A DNA stretch of 64,000 bases from Oscillospiraceae bacterium (GTDB taxonomy: Bacteria > Bacillota > Clostridia > Oscillospirales > UBA929), in the NCBI GenBank assembly GCA_009782475.1, contig WRIZ01000003.1, positions 58,945-122,944 of the forward strand, written 5' to 3'. Position numbers and translations under genes: made by a program. Under the pieces are notes generated by a model that made no database searches, was not told the origin of the DNA, and saw only the letters and a list, made by a program, of their open reading frames with translations. Below, in pieces: positions 22,628-31,533 of this stretch (positions within the stretch are counted from its first letter, which is position 1; each line of letters begins with the position of its first letter).

Positions 22628-23838
22628 TGACCCTTTCCCTATTAGGCTCGACCGGCTCAATCGGGCGGCAGACGCTGGAGGTCATGGAGGGACTCGGGAT
22701 GCGCCCGGCGGCGCTGGCGGCGGGGCGGAACGCCGCCTTGCTGGAAGAACAGGCGCGGCGGTTTACCCCCGAACTGGTCTGCGTCGCTGACGAGAACGCG
22801 GGGCGAACGTTGAAAACGGCTTTGGCCGATACATCGGTCAAGGTGCTTTATGGCGAAGAGAGCATCCTCGAAGCGGCAAGTCATCCCGGCGCGGACGCCG
22901 TGCTCAACGCCCTGTCGGGCGTTGGCGGGCTGCGCCCCACGCTGGCCGCGCTGGAAGCGGATAAACGGTTGCTTTTGGCGAATAAAGAGAGCTTGGTCTG
23001 CGGCGGGGAATTGGTAACAAAGGCCGCCAAACGGGGTATAATCCCGGTGGACTCGGAGCACAGCGCGATTTTTCAGTGTCTCTCCACTCCCTCCGCCCCC
23101 TTCGGGGGCACCTCCCTCTCAGAGGGAGGCAAGTTCCCGGCTCCCTCTCAGAGGGAGCTGTCGCCAAAAGCGACTGAGGGAGTATCCCTCAGGCGGCGGG
23201 AGGAGATTCAACGCGTCCTCCTCACCGCATCCGGCGGTGCCTTCCGCGGTTTCACCCGCGAAAAACTCCGCGACGTCACGCCGGAAATGGCGTTGGCGCA
23301 TCCCACATGGCAGATGGGGCTGAAGGTGACCATCGATTCGGCGACATTGCTGAATAAGGGGTTGGAAGTCATCGAGGCGATGCACCTCTTCGGCTTGCCT
23401 TTGGAAAAAATAGACGTTCTTTTGCACCCGGAGAGTATCATCCATTCTTTGGTGGAATATACTGACGGAGCGGTACTAGCCCAGCTTGCCCCGCCCGATA
23501 TGCGCCTTCCCATCCAGTACGCGCTGACCTATCCCGAACGCAAACCCTGCCCTGCGGAGCGGCTCGACCTCGCTAAATTGGGTTCCCTCACCTTTGCGCA
23601 TCCCGACCGGGAAACCTTTCGGTGCCTTCCTTTGGCCGAACGCGCGGCCAAAGCGGGCGGCAATATGGGAGCCGTGCTGTGCGGCGCGGGCGAAGCGGCG
23701 GTTGAGGCGTTTATCCGAAGGGAATGCGGCTTTCTAGACATCGCCGGACGAATCGAACGGGCGATGGACGATGCTCCGTATATCCAAAATCCTTCTGTCG
23801 AAGACATACTCCAAACTGTTGAACAATGTAGGTGGTAA
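22624..23838 (+). CDS. dxr: 1-deoxy-D-xylulose 5-phosphate reductoisomerase, with in-frame repeat insertion
   Basis: Second enzyme of the MEP isoprenoid pathway, NADPH dependent, 404 residues. It has the NADPH motif LLGSTGSIGRQTLEVM, LLANKESLVCGG, VDSEHSAIFQCL and TASGGAFR, and the catalytic DSATLLNKGLE/HPESIIHSLV. Between AIFQCL and EEIQRVLLTASGG there are about 36 extra residues (STPSAPFGG...GVSLRRR) encoded by palindromic repeat DNA; in related enzymes this loop is about 5-12 residues. The frame stays open and the catalytic parts are intact, so the protein is probably functional. The ATG at 22624 overlaps the cdsA stop. Confidence 0.94.
   Translation: MMTLSLLGSTGSIGRQTLEVMEGLGMRPAALAAGRNAALLEEQARRFTPELVCVADENAGRTLKTALADTSVKVLYGEESILEAASHPGADAVLNALSGVGGLRPTLAALEADKRLLLANKESLVCGGELVTKAAKRGIIPVDSEHSAIFQCLSTPSAPFGGTSLSEGGKFPAPSQRELSPKATEGVSLRRREEIQRVLLTASGGAFRGFTREKLRDVTPEMALAHPTWQMGLKVTIDSATLLNKGLEVIEAMHLFGLPLEKIDVLLHPESIIHSLVEYTDGAVLAQLAPPDMRLPIQYALTYPERKPCPAERLDLAKLGSLTFAHPDRETFRCLPLAERAAKAGGNMGAVLCGAGEAAVEAFIRRECGFLDIAGRIERAMDDAPYIQNPSVEDILQTVEQCRW
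23084..23192. repeat. Palindromic repeat element inserted in dxr
   Basis: About 110 bp made of hairpins: CCCCC-TTCG-GGGGG, CTCCCTCTCAGAGGGAG, another CTCCCTCTCAGAGGGAG, and GTCGCCAAAAGCGAC, framed by CTCCCTC and GAGGGAG ends. The same hairpin units occur at 47541-47650, and related ones at 26768 and 34565. Confidence 0.8.
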
Positions 23839-23839
23839 T

Positions 23840-24919
23840 TTGTCAGGTTTCATTTCCGCGCTCATCATCATTCTTGTCCTCGGTCTGCTCATTACGGTGC
23901 ATGAGCTGGGGCATTTTATCGCGGCGCGGCTGAGCGGTATGCGCGTCCGCGAGTTTGCCATCGGCATGGGGCCGGCTTTCTTCAAACGGCAGAAAATCGG
24001 CAAAAACGGCGAGCCGGACGGCACAAAGTTCTCCCTCCGCGTCTTCCCCATCGGCGGATTCTGCGATTTGGGCGAGGACGAGGAGAATGACGACCCGTCG
24101 CATTTCCGCAACAAGAGCATTTGGAAGAAGATTTTCGTGCTGGTTTCCGGCTCGGTGATGAACTTTGTTTTGGGGTTCATCTTCTTTCTCATTCTCAATC
24201 TGTCGCTGCCCTCCATCGCCATGCCGCAAATCGTTGATCTGCACCCCGATTTTCCGTACGCCGGGCAGTTTGAGGTAGGCGACCGTTTCCACTCGATCAA
24301 CGGGCACCGTGTTTTCAATTTCACCGACTATGAGCTTTTCCTGAACCGGGATATGGATAAACCCTACACCTTTGTAATGGAACGGGACGGGCAGAAATTC
24401 ACCGTTGAGGGCGTCACACGGCAGCTTGCCGAAGGGAAACAGTTCGGTTTCGGTTATCACTACAACCCCATCGTCTACGACGACATGACCTTTTTCCGCT
24501 CGTTCAGGCACGCCTCCACCTCCACCATCGGGTTTGTGAGGCTGGTGTGGATCAGTTTGGGCGACCTCATCAGCGGCAAAGCCGACACCGGCGATTTGGT
24601 AGGGCCTGTGGGGCTTGGCGGGGTGGTCAACGACATCATCACCGACGAGAAGATCAACAAGAGCAATATGCTCCGCGTCCTGCTGCAATTATCCGGGCTG
24701 GTGGCGGTCAACCTCGCCGTTGTCAACCTCCTCCCTATTCCCGCTCTCGACGGCGGACGCATCATCTTCCTGTTTATCTCACGGTTTTTGGTGCTGGTGC
24801 GGAAAAAGCCGCTCAACAGCAAAGTCGAGGGCTATATCCACGGCGTGACCATGGTTCTGCTCTTCGCGCTGATGATCTTTATCTTCTTCAACGACATCCG
24901 AAGGCTGGTCGGCTTTTGA
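23840..24919 (+). CDS. rseP: RseP-like site-2 zinc metalloprotease
   Basis: Intramembrane protease (M50) that cuts anti-sigma factors and signal-peptide remnants. A 359-residue membrane protein with HELGH in the first helix (about residue 22), a PDZ domain in the middle, and the third ligand in NLLPIPALDGGRI near the C-terminus. The track ORF starts inside dxr; the TTG at 23840 follows AGGTGG and removes the overlap. The stop overlaps the ispG start (TTGA). Position between dxr and ispG is standard for Firmicutes. Confidence 0.94.
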   Translation: MSGFISALIIILVLGLLITVHELGHFIAARLSGMRVREFAIGMGPAFFKRQKIGKNGEPDGTKFSLRVFPIGGFCDLGEDEENDDPSHFRNKSIWKKIFVLVSGSVMNFVLGFIFFLILNLSLPSIAMPQIVDLHPDFPYAGQFEVGDRFHSINGHRVFNFTDYELFLNRDMDKPYTFVMERDGQKFTVEGVTRQLAEGKQFGFGYHYNPIVYDDMTFFRSFRHASTSTIGFVRLVWISLGDLISGKADTGDLVGPVGLGGVVNDIITDEKINKSNMLRVLLQLSGLVAVNLAVVNLLPIPALDGGRIIFLFISRFLVLVRKKPLNSKVEGYIHGVTMVLLFALMIFIFFNDIRRLVGF

Positions 24920-25986
24920 CCCGGCAGATCAATGTAGGCGGCGTTTTGATCGGCGGGGGCGCCCCGGTGACGGTGCAGTCGATGTGCGATACCGACACCC
25001 GGGACGTTGAAGCAACACTAGCGCAGATCAAGCGTTTACACGCCGCCGGGTGCGAGATCGTCCGCGTCGCCGTGCCGGATACAGAGGCTGCGGAGGCGTT
25101 GGCGCGCATCGTCAAAGGCAGCCCCCTCCCGGTGGTCGCCGACGTTCATTTTGACCATAAGCTCGCCGTCCGCGCCGCCGAAAACGGCGCGGCCAAAGTG
25201 CGGGTCAACCCGGGAAATATCGGCTCGAAGGAACGGGTACGCGAGGTTGTGAAAACCTGTTCCGAACGCAAAATCCCCATCCGCATCGGCGTCAACGGCG
25301 GCTCGGTTAAACGCGGGCTGATTGAAAAGCACGGCTTGCGCGAGGCCATGCTGCTCTCGGGGCTGGAACAGGCCGCCACATTGGAAGACATGGGCTTCAC
25401 CGACATCTGCCTATCGTTCAAAGCCTCTAACGTCCCCGACACCGTCGCCGTCAACCGCCTAGCCGCCGCAAAAACAGACATCCCTTTACATATAGGGGTC
25501 ACCGAAACCGGGACAAGCTATCAGGGGATTATCAAATCTTCCGCCGGGATCGGCGCGCTGCTGCTCGGCGGCGTCGGCGATACCATCCGCGTCTCGTTAA
25601 CCGCCCCGCCGGAAGAGGAAGTCCGCGCCGCCCTCGCGCTCTTAAAAGCCGTCGGTCTGCGCAAAGGCGGCATTGAGGTCATCTCCTGCCCCACCTGCGC
25701 CCGGAAAGGCTTTGATGTTTATACCGTCGCCAACCAAGTGGAAAAACGCCTCTCTCAACTGTCAACTGTCAATTGTCAACTGTCAACTGTCAAAGTTGCT
25801 ATCATGGGCTGCGCCGTCAACGGCCCGGGCGAGGCGCGGGAAGCCGACGTCGGCGTCGCCCCCGACGGGAACGGCCAAGCGGTATTGTTCCGCAAAGGCG
25901 AGGTTATGGGAAGCGTTAACGAAGCGGAAATTGTTGATGTGCTGGTCGGGGAAACGCGGAAGCTGATGGAGGGCCTTACAACATGA
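24916..25986 (+). CDS. ispG: 4-hydroxy-3-methylbut-2-enyl diphosphate synthase, with heptamer-repeat insertion
   Basis: MEP-pathway 4Fe-4S enzyme making HMBPP, 356 residues. It has a TIM-barrel N-terminal part (VTVQSMCDTDTRDVEATLAQI, KVRVNPGNIG), and cluster cysteines in ISCPTCAR and MGCAVNGPGEA. Between VEKRL and KVAIMGC there is a stretch SQLSTVNCQLSTV encoded by TCAACTG heptamers, roughly ten residues longer than usual, in a surface linker before the cluster domain. It begins with TTG at 24916, overlapping the rseP stop. Confidence 0.94.
   Translation: MTRQINVGGVLIGGGAPVTVQSMCDTDTRDVEATLAQIKRLHAAGCEIVRVAVPDTEAAEALARIVKGSPLPVVADVHFDHKLAVRAAENGAAKVRVNPGNIGSKERVREVVKTCSERKIPIRIGVNGGSVKRGLIEKHGLREAMLLSGLEQAATLEDMGFTDICLSFKASNVPDTVAVNRLAAAKTDIPLHIGVTETGTSYQGIIKSSAGIGALLLGGVGDTIRVSLTAPPEEEVRAALALLKAVGLRKGGIEVISCPTCARKGFDVYTVANQVEKRLSQLSTVNCQLSTVKVAIMGCAVNGPGEAREADVGVAPDGNGQAVLFRKGEVMGSVNEAEIVDVLVGETRKLMEGLTT
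25755..25793 (+). repeat. TCAACTG heptamer array in ispG
   Basis: Five tandem heptamers, TCAACTG x2, TCAATTG, TCAACTG x2, and a partial TCAA, in frame within ispG. Confidence 0.9.
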
Positions 25987-26546
25987 GCATTCTCTGTCAA
26001 AACGGTGCCATAGCCATCCGCAGGATGAAAGACTGCCCGGAGGATTATACCCTCCTGTCAAACTGGCTCACAAACCCCGCCGTATTGGAATATTACGAAG
26101 GGCGGGACAAGCCGGTCAGCCTTCAAGAAGCCATTGATAAATACCGTCCCCGGATACGCGGGGAGGAAGATGTAACCCCCTGCATCATCGAGTTGGAAGG
26201 GGAAGCCATCGGCTATCTCCAATACTATCTAACGGATATGGAAAATCTGCTTGCCGGCGGGTCAACGTATCAAAATCCGTACGGATTGGACTTATTTATC
26301 GGGGAGACTGAATATTGGAACAGGGGGATAGGAACGAAGATCATACAGCTGTTTATATCCTATCTGTTTGAAACAGAACACGCCGATATTGTAATCATCG
26401 ACCCGCAAACGCGGAACAAAAGAGCTATCAGATGCTATGAAAAATGCGGATTCCAGCCCATCACCGTTTTAGAGAAGAACGAATTGCACGAAGGCGAATA
26501 CCGGGATAATCTAGTCATGGCTATTACAAAGGAGACACTGACTTGA
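25983..26546 (+). CDS. GNAT acetyltransferase, AAC(6')-like
   Basis: A 187-residue acetyltransferase. It resembles aminoglycoside 6'-N-acetyltransferase-type GNATs: NWLTNPAVLEYYEGRD near the N-terminus, LDLFIGETEYWNRGIGTKIIQLF (acetyl-CoA motif) and IDPQTRNKRAIRCYEKCGFQPI at the end. Resistance activity cannot be claimed from sequence alone. It is placed between ispG and polC, overlapping both by 4 nt (ATGA at the 5' end), an unusual insertion into this conserved gene order. Confidence 0.85.
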   Translation: MSILCQNGAIAIRRMKDCPEDYTLLSNWLTNPAVLEYYEGRDKPVSLQEAIDKYRPRIRGEEDVTPCIIELEGEAIGYLQYYLTDMENLLAGGSTYQNPYGLDLFIGETEYWNRGIGTKIIQLFISYLFETEHADIVIIDPQTRNKRAIRCYEKCGFQPITVLEKNELHEGEYRDNLVMAITKETLT

Positions 26547-29500
26547 CCACGAAAACATTCTCCGAGATATTTCCGTCCTGTCTGCCCGCGGGTGACGGCC
26601 ACCCTAACGGGGCGTTTGACCCTGTCATCAAGTCGCTCTGTCCCAACCGGGAGGAGAACAGCCTGACGGTTGAGCTGGAAGGGGTTCCGCCGTCGCCGCA
26701 ATGGGCGGCAGACGCCGGACGGCGTATCCAAGAAACGATGGGGCTTAGCGAAGCGGCGGTGGTGTTTGCTACTCCCTCACCCGCCTCCGGCGGGAAGACC
26801 ACCTCCCCGCCTGCGGGCGGTACTCCTCCACAGGAGGAGAATAGGGTTGGAGGGCGTCCTAATTCCCCTCCGGGGAGGGGTGGACGCGGAGCGGACGGGG
26901 TGGTTTCCCCCCGCAGGGGTACCCGTGGAGCGGACGGGGTGGTTTCTCCCCGCAGGGGTACCCGCGGAGCGGACGGGGTGGTTTTCGGCAAACCCTCCCG
27001 CTTGAAACCCACCGATATAGACGTCCTGCCGCAGGAGAAGGCCAAAGCCTGCGTTCGCGGGCGTGTTTTCGCGCTTGGGGAGACGCGTGAGCGGCGCGCG
27101 CGCATTGGAAACCGTTGGTGCGAGGCGGTGACGGTTGAGTTTTTCGTCACCGACGGCACAGGTTCGGTCTGTGTGCGGTGCGTTTTTGAAAAGGGCAAGA
27201 TTCCGCCGGGGCTGGAGAAAACCCTCAAAGACATTTATAAGGGCAAAGGGCATGTCACCGTTACCGGGGAAACGGCGTCTTACACCGTCATGGAGAAGGA
27301 GGAGTGGTTCTTGGCGGCGTCCTGCGTTGAGAAAGCGGACACCCCGCTCCGGCAGGACAACGCGGGGCAAAAACGGGTCGAGCTGCATTTACATACACAA
27401 ATGAGCGACAAAGACGCCGTGACCAATGTTTCCGAAGCCATCGAAACCGCGGCGCGCTGGGGTCACCCGGCCGTCGCCGTTACCGACCACGGAGTCTGCC
27501 ACGCTTTTCCCGAAGCGATGGCCGCCGGAAAAAAGCACGGGATCAAGGTGCTTTACGGCTGCGAGGGCTATCTTTCCCCGCCGGAAGGACGGAAACGGGC
27601 GTATCATATCATCCTGATCGCCCGCAATCAAACCGGGCTGAAAAATCTTTACCGTCTGATTTCGATTGCCCATATCGAACATTTTAAGTCCCGCCCCCGC
27701 CTGCCGAAAGACGTGATCGAGCAATACCGCGAAGGGCTGATCATCGGCGCGGCGTGTGAGCGCGGGGAGGTTTTCACCGCCGTCAAGGATAACCTTCCTT
27801 GGGAAGAAACGCTGCGCATTGCCTCTTTTTATGACTTTTTGGAGATACAGCCCCTCTGCAACAACCGCTTCCTGATCGGCGACGGTGTGGCTCGGGACGA
27901 GGAACATCTGCGCGACTGGAACCGCGCCGTCGTGCGGCTGGGCAAGGAGCTGGATAAGCCGGTCTGCGCCACCGGGGACGTTCATTTTCTCGACCCGGAG
28001 GATGAGGTTTACCGCGACATCCTGCTTGCCAACATGAACATGTCTGGGCGCGACCCCCTCCCGCTCTATTTCAAAACAACCGATGAAATGCTGGAGGAAT
28101 TTTCCTATCTCGGTGAAAAAGGTGCTTTGGAGGTCGTCGTCACCGGGCCGCAAACCGTCGCCGGATGGGCGGAGGACATCCGCCCGGTTCCAAAGGGTGA
28201 GTTTTTCCCCAAGCTGGCGGGCAGCGCGGATGAACTGCGCGGTTCGGTCTATGAACGCGCCCACAGCCTATACGGAGACGATCTTCCGCCGCTGATCCAG
28301 CAACAGCTGGAAAAAGAGCTTGGCTCCATCATCGGCAAGGGTTATGACACCGTTTACACCGTTTCGCAGAAGCTGGTGCGCCGGAGCATGGAAAACGGGT
28401 ATTTGGTCGGTTCGCGCGGCTCGATCGGTTCGAGCATCGTGGCTTTTTTCGCGGGCATCACCGAAGTCAACGCCCTCCCGCCCCACTACCGCTGCGGGGT
28501 GTGTAAGTACAGTGAGTTTATGCCGCCGGAGGGAGCGTCCTGCGGCGTTGACTTGCCGGACAAAAACTGCCCCGAATGCGGCGCGGCAATGGATAAAGAC
28601 GGGTTTGACATCCCCTTTGCCACCTTTTTCGGGTTTGACGCCGACAAAACCCCCGATATAGACCTCAACTTTTCGAGCGACTACCACGAGCGCGCCGGGG
28701 CACATGTTACCGAACTGTTCGGCGCGGACAACGTTTACCGTTCGGGGACGATCTCGACGATCGGCGGCAAAAACGCGGTCGGGTACACATTAAAATACTT
28801 GGAAGCCGCCGGAAAAACCGTCACCGACGCCGAACTCAAGCGGCTGGCCAAAGGCTGCGAAGGGGTCAAACTCACCACAGGGCAGCATCCGGGCGGGATG
28901 ATCATCGTCCCGGAAGGCAAAGAGATTGCCGATTTCTGCCCCATCCACCGGGCGGCCAACAAAGCCGACGGCAAGATATGCACCCATTTCGATTACCATG
29001 CCATCGAGGAAAATCTCTTAAAGCTCGACATCCTCGGGCATGACTGCCCGACCTTCCTCCGCCGTTTTGAAGAGCTGACCGGGGAAGCGAATGTGCCGCT
29101 GAATGACCCCGACGCCATGAGCTTGTTTTCCTCCACCAAAGCACTGGGGTTTGAAAACGACGACCTCATCGGCCCGATCGGCACGGCGGGCATCCCTGAA
29201 TACGGCACCCGTTTTGTGCGGGGGATGCTGCAAAAAACGCAGCCCTCCACCTTTGACGAACTGATCCGCATCTCCGGCTTATCCCACGGAACCGACGTTT
29301 GGCGCGGCAACGCCGAAACGCTGATTGACAGCGGCAAGGCTACGTTGAGCGAGGTCATCTGCGCCCGCGACGACATAACGCTGTATCTCGTTTCCAAGGG
29401 ATTGCCCGATAAAATGAGCTTTACCCTTTCCGAAAACGTTCGGAAAGGAAGGGGGCTGAAACCCGAATGGGAGGGCGAACTGCGCGCCGCCGGCGTGCCG

Positions 29501-30076
29501 GACTGGTATATCAATTCGTGCAAGATGATCAAATACCTCTTCCCCAAAGCCCACGCCGTCGCGTATGCCATGATGAGCGCGCGCGTCGCCTGGTTTAAGG
29601 CGCACAAGCCGGAAGCCTTTTACGCCGTGTATTTCACCTTGAAAATAGACAGTTTCCCGTATGACATATGTTCCAAAGACACACACGCCATCAAGCTCGC
29701 CATCAAGAAAACCGGGCAGGACAAAGCCGCGTCAAAGACCGATCAGGACAAAGCGGTCGTGATGGAAGTCGTGTATGAAATGCTGCGGAGGGGCATATCC
29801 TTTGAACCGATGGACGTCCATACCGCCGAACCAAAGCAGTTTATCCCGGCGGGGCCGGGGCGGATCGCCGTGCCGCTGATGGCGGTGCCGGGGCTGGGAG
29901 AAGCGGCGGCCGACAGCATCGCCGAAGCCCGGAAGAAAGGCTCTTTCCTCGCCGAGGACAACATTTTAACACGCTGCCGCTCGGTGACCAAGGCGCATAT
30001 CGAGGGGCTGCGCAACGCCGGAGCGTTGGGCGGGATGCCGGAGACGGCACAGACGACGTTATTCTCCATATCGTAG
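26543..30076 (+). CDS. polC: PolC-type DNA polymerase III alpha subunit lacking the exonuclease domain
   Basis: Replicative polymerase of low-GC Gram-positives, here 1177 residues against about 1430-1450 usual. Order: short N-terminal region, repeat-coded linker (about 78-150), OB domain, PHP domain starting VELHLHTQMSD (about 280), palm with SRGSIGSSIVAFFAGITEVN, four-Cys zinc site (about 650-690), catalytic DKTPDIDLNFSSD (about 703), and fingers/thumb to the end. In standard PolC the 3'-5' exonuclease (DVETTG motif) is inserted in the PHP after the LYGxE strand; here LYGCEGYL passes almost directly to AYHIILIARNQTGLKNLYRL, so it is missing. It starts with TTG overlapping the GNAT stop. Confidence 0.93.
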   Translation: MTTKTFSEIFPSCLPAGDGHPNGAFDPVIKSLCPNREENSLTVELEGVPPSPQWAADAGRRIQETMGLSEAAVVFATPSPASGGKTTSPPAGGTPPQEENRVGGRPNSPPGRGGRGADGVVSPRRGTRGADGVVSPRRGTRGADGVVFGKPSRLKPTDIDVLPQEKAKACVRGRVFALGETRERRARIGNRWCEAVTVEFFVTDGTGSVCVRCVFEKGKIPPGLEKTLKDIYKGKGHVTVTGETASYTVMEKEEWFLAASCVEKADTPLRQDNAGQKRVELHLHTQMSDKDAVTNVSEAIETAARWGHPAVAVTDHGVCHAFPEAMAAGKKHGIKVLYGCEGYLSPPEGRKRAYHIILIARNQTGLKNLYRLISIAHIEHFKSRPRLPKDVIEQYREGLIIGAACERGEVFTAVKDNLPWEETLRIASFYDFLEIQPLCNNRFLIGDGVARDEEHLRDWNRAVVRLGKELDKPVCATGDVHFLDPEDEVYRDILLANMNMSGRDPLPLYFKTTDEMLEEFSYLGEKGALEVVVTGPQTVAGWAEDIRPVPKGEFFPKLAGSADELRGSVYERAHSLYGDDLPPLIQQQLEKELGSIIGKGYDTVYTVSQKLVRRSMENGYLVGSRGSIGSSIVAFFAGITEVNALPPHYRCGVCKYSEFMPPEGASCGVDLPDKNCPECGAAMDKDGFDIPFATFFGFDADKTPDIDLNFSSDYHERAGAHVTELFGADNVYRSGTISTIGGKNAVGYTLKYLEAAGKTVTDAELKRLAKGCEGVKLTTGQHPGGMIIVPEGKEIADFCPIHRAANKADGKICTHFDYHAIEENLLKLDILGHDCPTFLRRFEELTGEANVPLNDPDAMSLFSSTKALGFENDDLIGPIGTAGIPEYGTRFVRGMLQKTQPSTFDELIRISGLSHGTDVWRGNAETLIDSGKATLSEVICARDDITLYLVSKGLPDKMSFTLSENVRKGRGLKPEWEGELRAAGVPDWYINSCKMIKYLFPKAHAVAYAMMSARVAWFKAHKPEAFYAVYFTLKIDSFPYDICSKDTHAIKLAIKKTGQDKAASKTDQDKAVVMEVVYEMLRRGISFEPMDVHTAEPKQFIPAGPGRIAVPLMAVPGLGEAAADSIAEARKKGSFLAEDNILTRCRSVTKAHIEGLRNAGALGGMPETAQTTLFSIS
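26768..26990. repeat. Palindromic and tandem repeat insertion in polC
   Basis: Palindromes of the same style as the dxr element (CTCCTCC-ACA-GGAGGAG, CCCCTCCGGGGAGGGG, CCGCCTCCGGCGGG) are followed by a 39-bp unit repeated two and a half times, coding GADGVVSPRRGTR. All in frame; the encoded linker is Gly/Pro/Arg-rich and likely disordered. Confidence 0.85.
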
Positions 30077-30152
30077 ACAATTTCATCGTCTTGTGGGTGG
30101 TTTTCGCCCTCTCCGCGGGGGAGAATAGCCTTTGAAAGGATGTGGCTCCCCC

Positions 30153-31379
30153 ATGGATAAGAAAACCATCGGAAACTTTTTAGCCGCCCTGCGGAAAACC
30201 CACGGCTTGACACAGCAGGAGGTCGCCGACAAGCTCAATGTCTCCAACAAAACCGTCAGCAAATGGGAACGGGACGAATCCGCCCCCGACCTCGGGCTGA
30301 TTCCTGTCATCGCTGAAATATACGGCGTTACCTGCGACGAGATCCTGCTCGGGGAGCGGCGGGCAGACGGCGAATGGCCGCAGGGCAAATCCGCAAAGAT
30401 CGGGAAACAGACAAGGCGGCTGGCCGCGAACACGGCCGTCTCCTTCCGCAATATGGCTCTGCTCGCCGTGCTGATCGCGGTGGTGGGGTATATCGTGCTG
30501 CTCTCCGTTTCATACGCGTTTGTCATGCCCGGATTGGGGTTTGGGCTGTGCATGGCCTTCCTGGCCGCCGGGGCGGCCGTCTTAGTGATGCAGCTTTACA
30601 ATACCCTCCGCCGTTTGGACACAGGCGATGACGGGGAATTGGACACAGCCGTCCTCGATAAGGCGCGGGCGGGGATATGGGGGATTGTTTTCGGTACGGT
30701 GATGGTCTTGATTTTCATTGTGTTGATCGCCCTTCCGCTTTCCGTCGGCTCTAAGACATACCTGGATACTTTTGAATTGCAAATGGGCTGGGATCATATA
30801 GATTTTCAAGTCATTCCGTGGAACCAATACCTATCCTTTTTCCCGCCGATGATGCTGGTTTGCTTTGCGCTCGCTTTGCCTGTTTATCTCCTCCTGCGCC
30901 GGAAATTAAGGGGTTTATGGCTGTTCAGCCCTGTTGAGAATGGATTGAAGATGAGTTTTTATCAAGCAATTCTAATCGGCTGTTCTGTTATATTCCCCTA
31001 TCAGAAAAAGAGTTTTATCGGGGATTATGCCGTCACCCTTTTTTTCGTAAGCCTTACCCTTGCCGCCGCCGTCTCTGTTCTATATGCCGTAAAAACCAAA
31101 GGCTGCCGCGCTTTGCTGCTGGCGATGGGCGGGCGTAATCTGCTGCTTGTGTTCGCGGTTTCGGGGTTGGTTGAGTTTATCAGCAGAATAAGATTGTTTG
31201 GCTCCCTGTATCTCGGGCATAGGAATGATATGAATGATACGATATGGAGATATGCTCAATATGGCTATCACGAGTTTCGTTACATTCCGGTCTTCACCGC
31301 AGCTGTTTTGTTCGGCTACGCGGCGGTGAAACGAAAATATATCAAAAAGATGGAACTAAAGGAAAATGCTAACGTCTAA
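30153..31379 (+). CDS. XRE regulator with multi-span membrane domain
   Basis: A 408-residue protein. The N-terminal HTH (IGNFLAALRKTHGLTQQEVADKLNVSNKTVSKWERDESAPDL) is of the XRE type, followed from about residue 95 by some eight membrane helices. Membrane-bound XRE regulators of this kind are common in clostridia and often sense envelope or antibiotic signals; none is documented by the sequence here. The ATG at 30153 is about 12 nt from AAAGGA. It precedes the MacAB-like exporter, so it may control it, but a promoter separates them. Confidence 0.85.
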   Translation: MDKKTIGNFLAALRKTHGLTQQEVADKLNVSNKTVSKWERDESAPDLGLIPVIAEIYGVTCDEILLGERRADGEWPQGKSAKIGKQTRRLAANTAVSFRNMALLAVLIAVVGYIVLLSVSYAFVMPGLGFGLCMAFLAAGAAVLVMQLYNTLRRLDTGDDGELDTAVLDKARAGIWGIVFGTVMVLIFIVLIALPLSVGSKTYLDTFELQMGWDHIDFQVIPWNQYLSFFPPMMLVCFALALPVYLLLRRKLRGLWLFSPVENGLKMSFYQAILIGCSVIFPYQKKSFIGDYAVTLFFVSLTLAAAVSVLYAVKTKGCRALLLAMGGRNLLLVFAVSGLVEFISRIRLFGSLYLGHRNDMNDTIWRYAQYGYHEFRYIPVFTAAVLFGYAAVKRKYIKKMELKENANV

Positions 31380-31533
31380 AGAAAAGACAGGCAGTCTGCT
31401 CATGCGTAAAAGCGATTTTTTTGTAAGAAATTGTTAAGAAAATGTTTACAAATTGCTGTTGCCCTGACCATAAAAAACCTGTATACTAAAATTTATGTAA
31501 ACCTTGTTCCGCCATTAGAGAAGGGAGAAACCT
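31380..31533 (+). promoter_or_regulatory. Promoter region of the MacAB-like operon
   Basis: TTGCCC (31459-31464), 17 nt, TATACT (31482-31487). It is AT-rich upstream with TTGTTAAGAAAATGTTTAC. The ribosome site AAGGGAG precedes the adaptor ATG. Confidence 0.55.

Noticed and set aside
23840-23842. ORF-track start of rseP at 23771
   Set aside because: Would overlap dxr by 68 nt and add a non-conserved 23-residue extension; TTG at 23840 has AGGTGG upstream.
25755-25793. Possible replication iterons
   Set aside because: Heptamers lie inside ispG on a chromosome-type segment with no rep gene or DnaA boxes nearby.
26768-26990. Possible CRISPR array (39-bp repeats)
   Set aside because: Repeats are directly adjacent without spacers and lie in frame inside polC.
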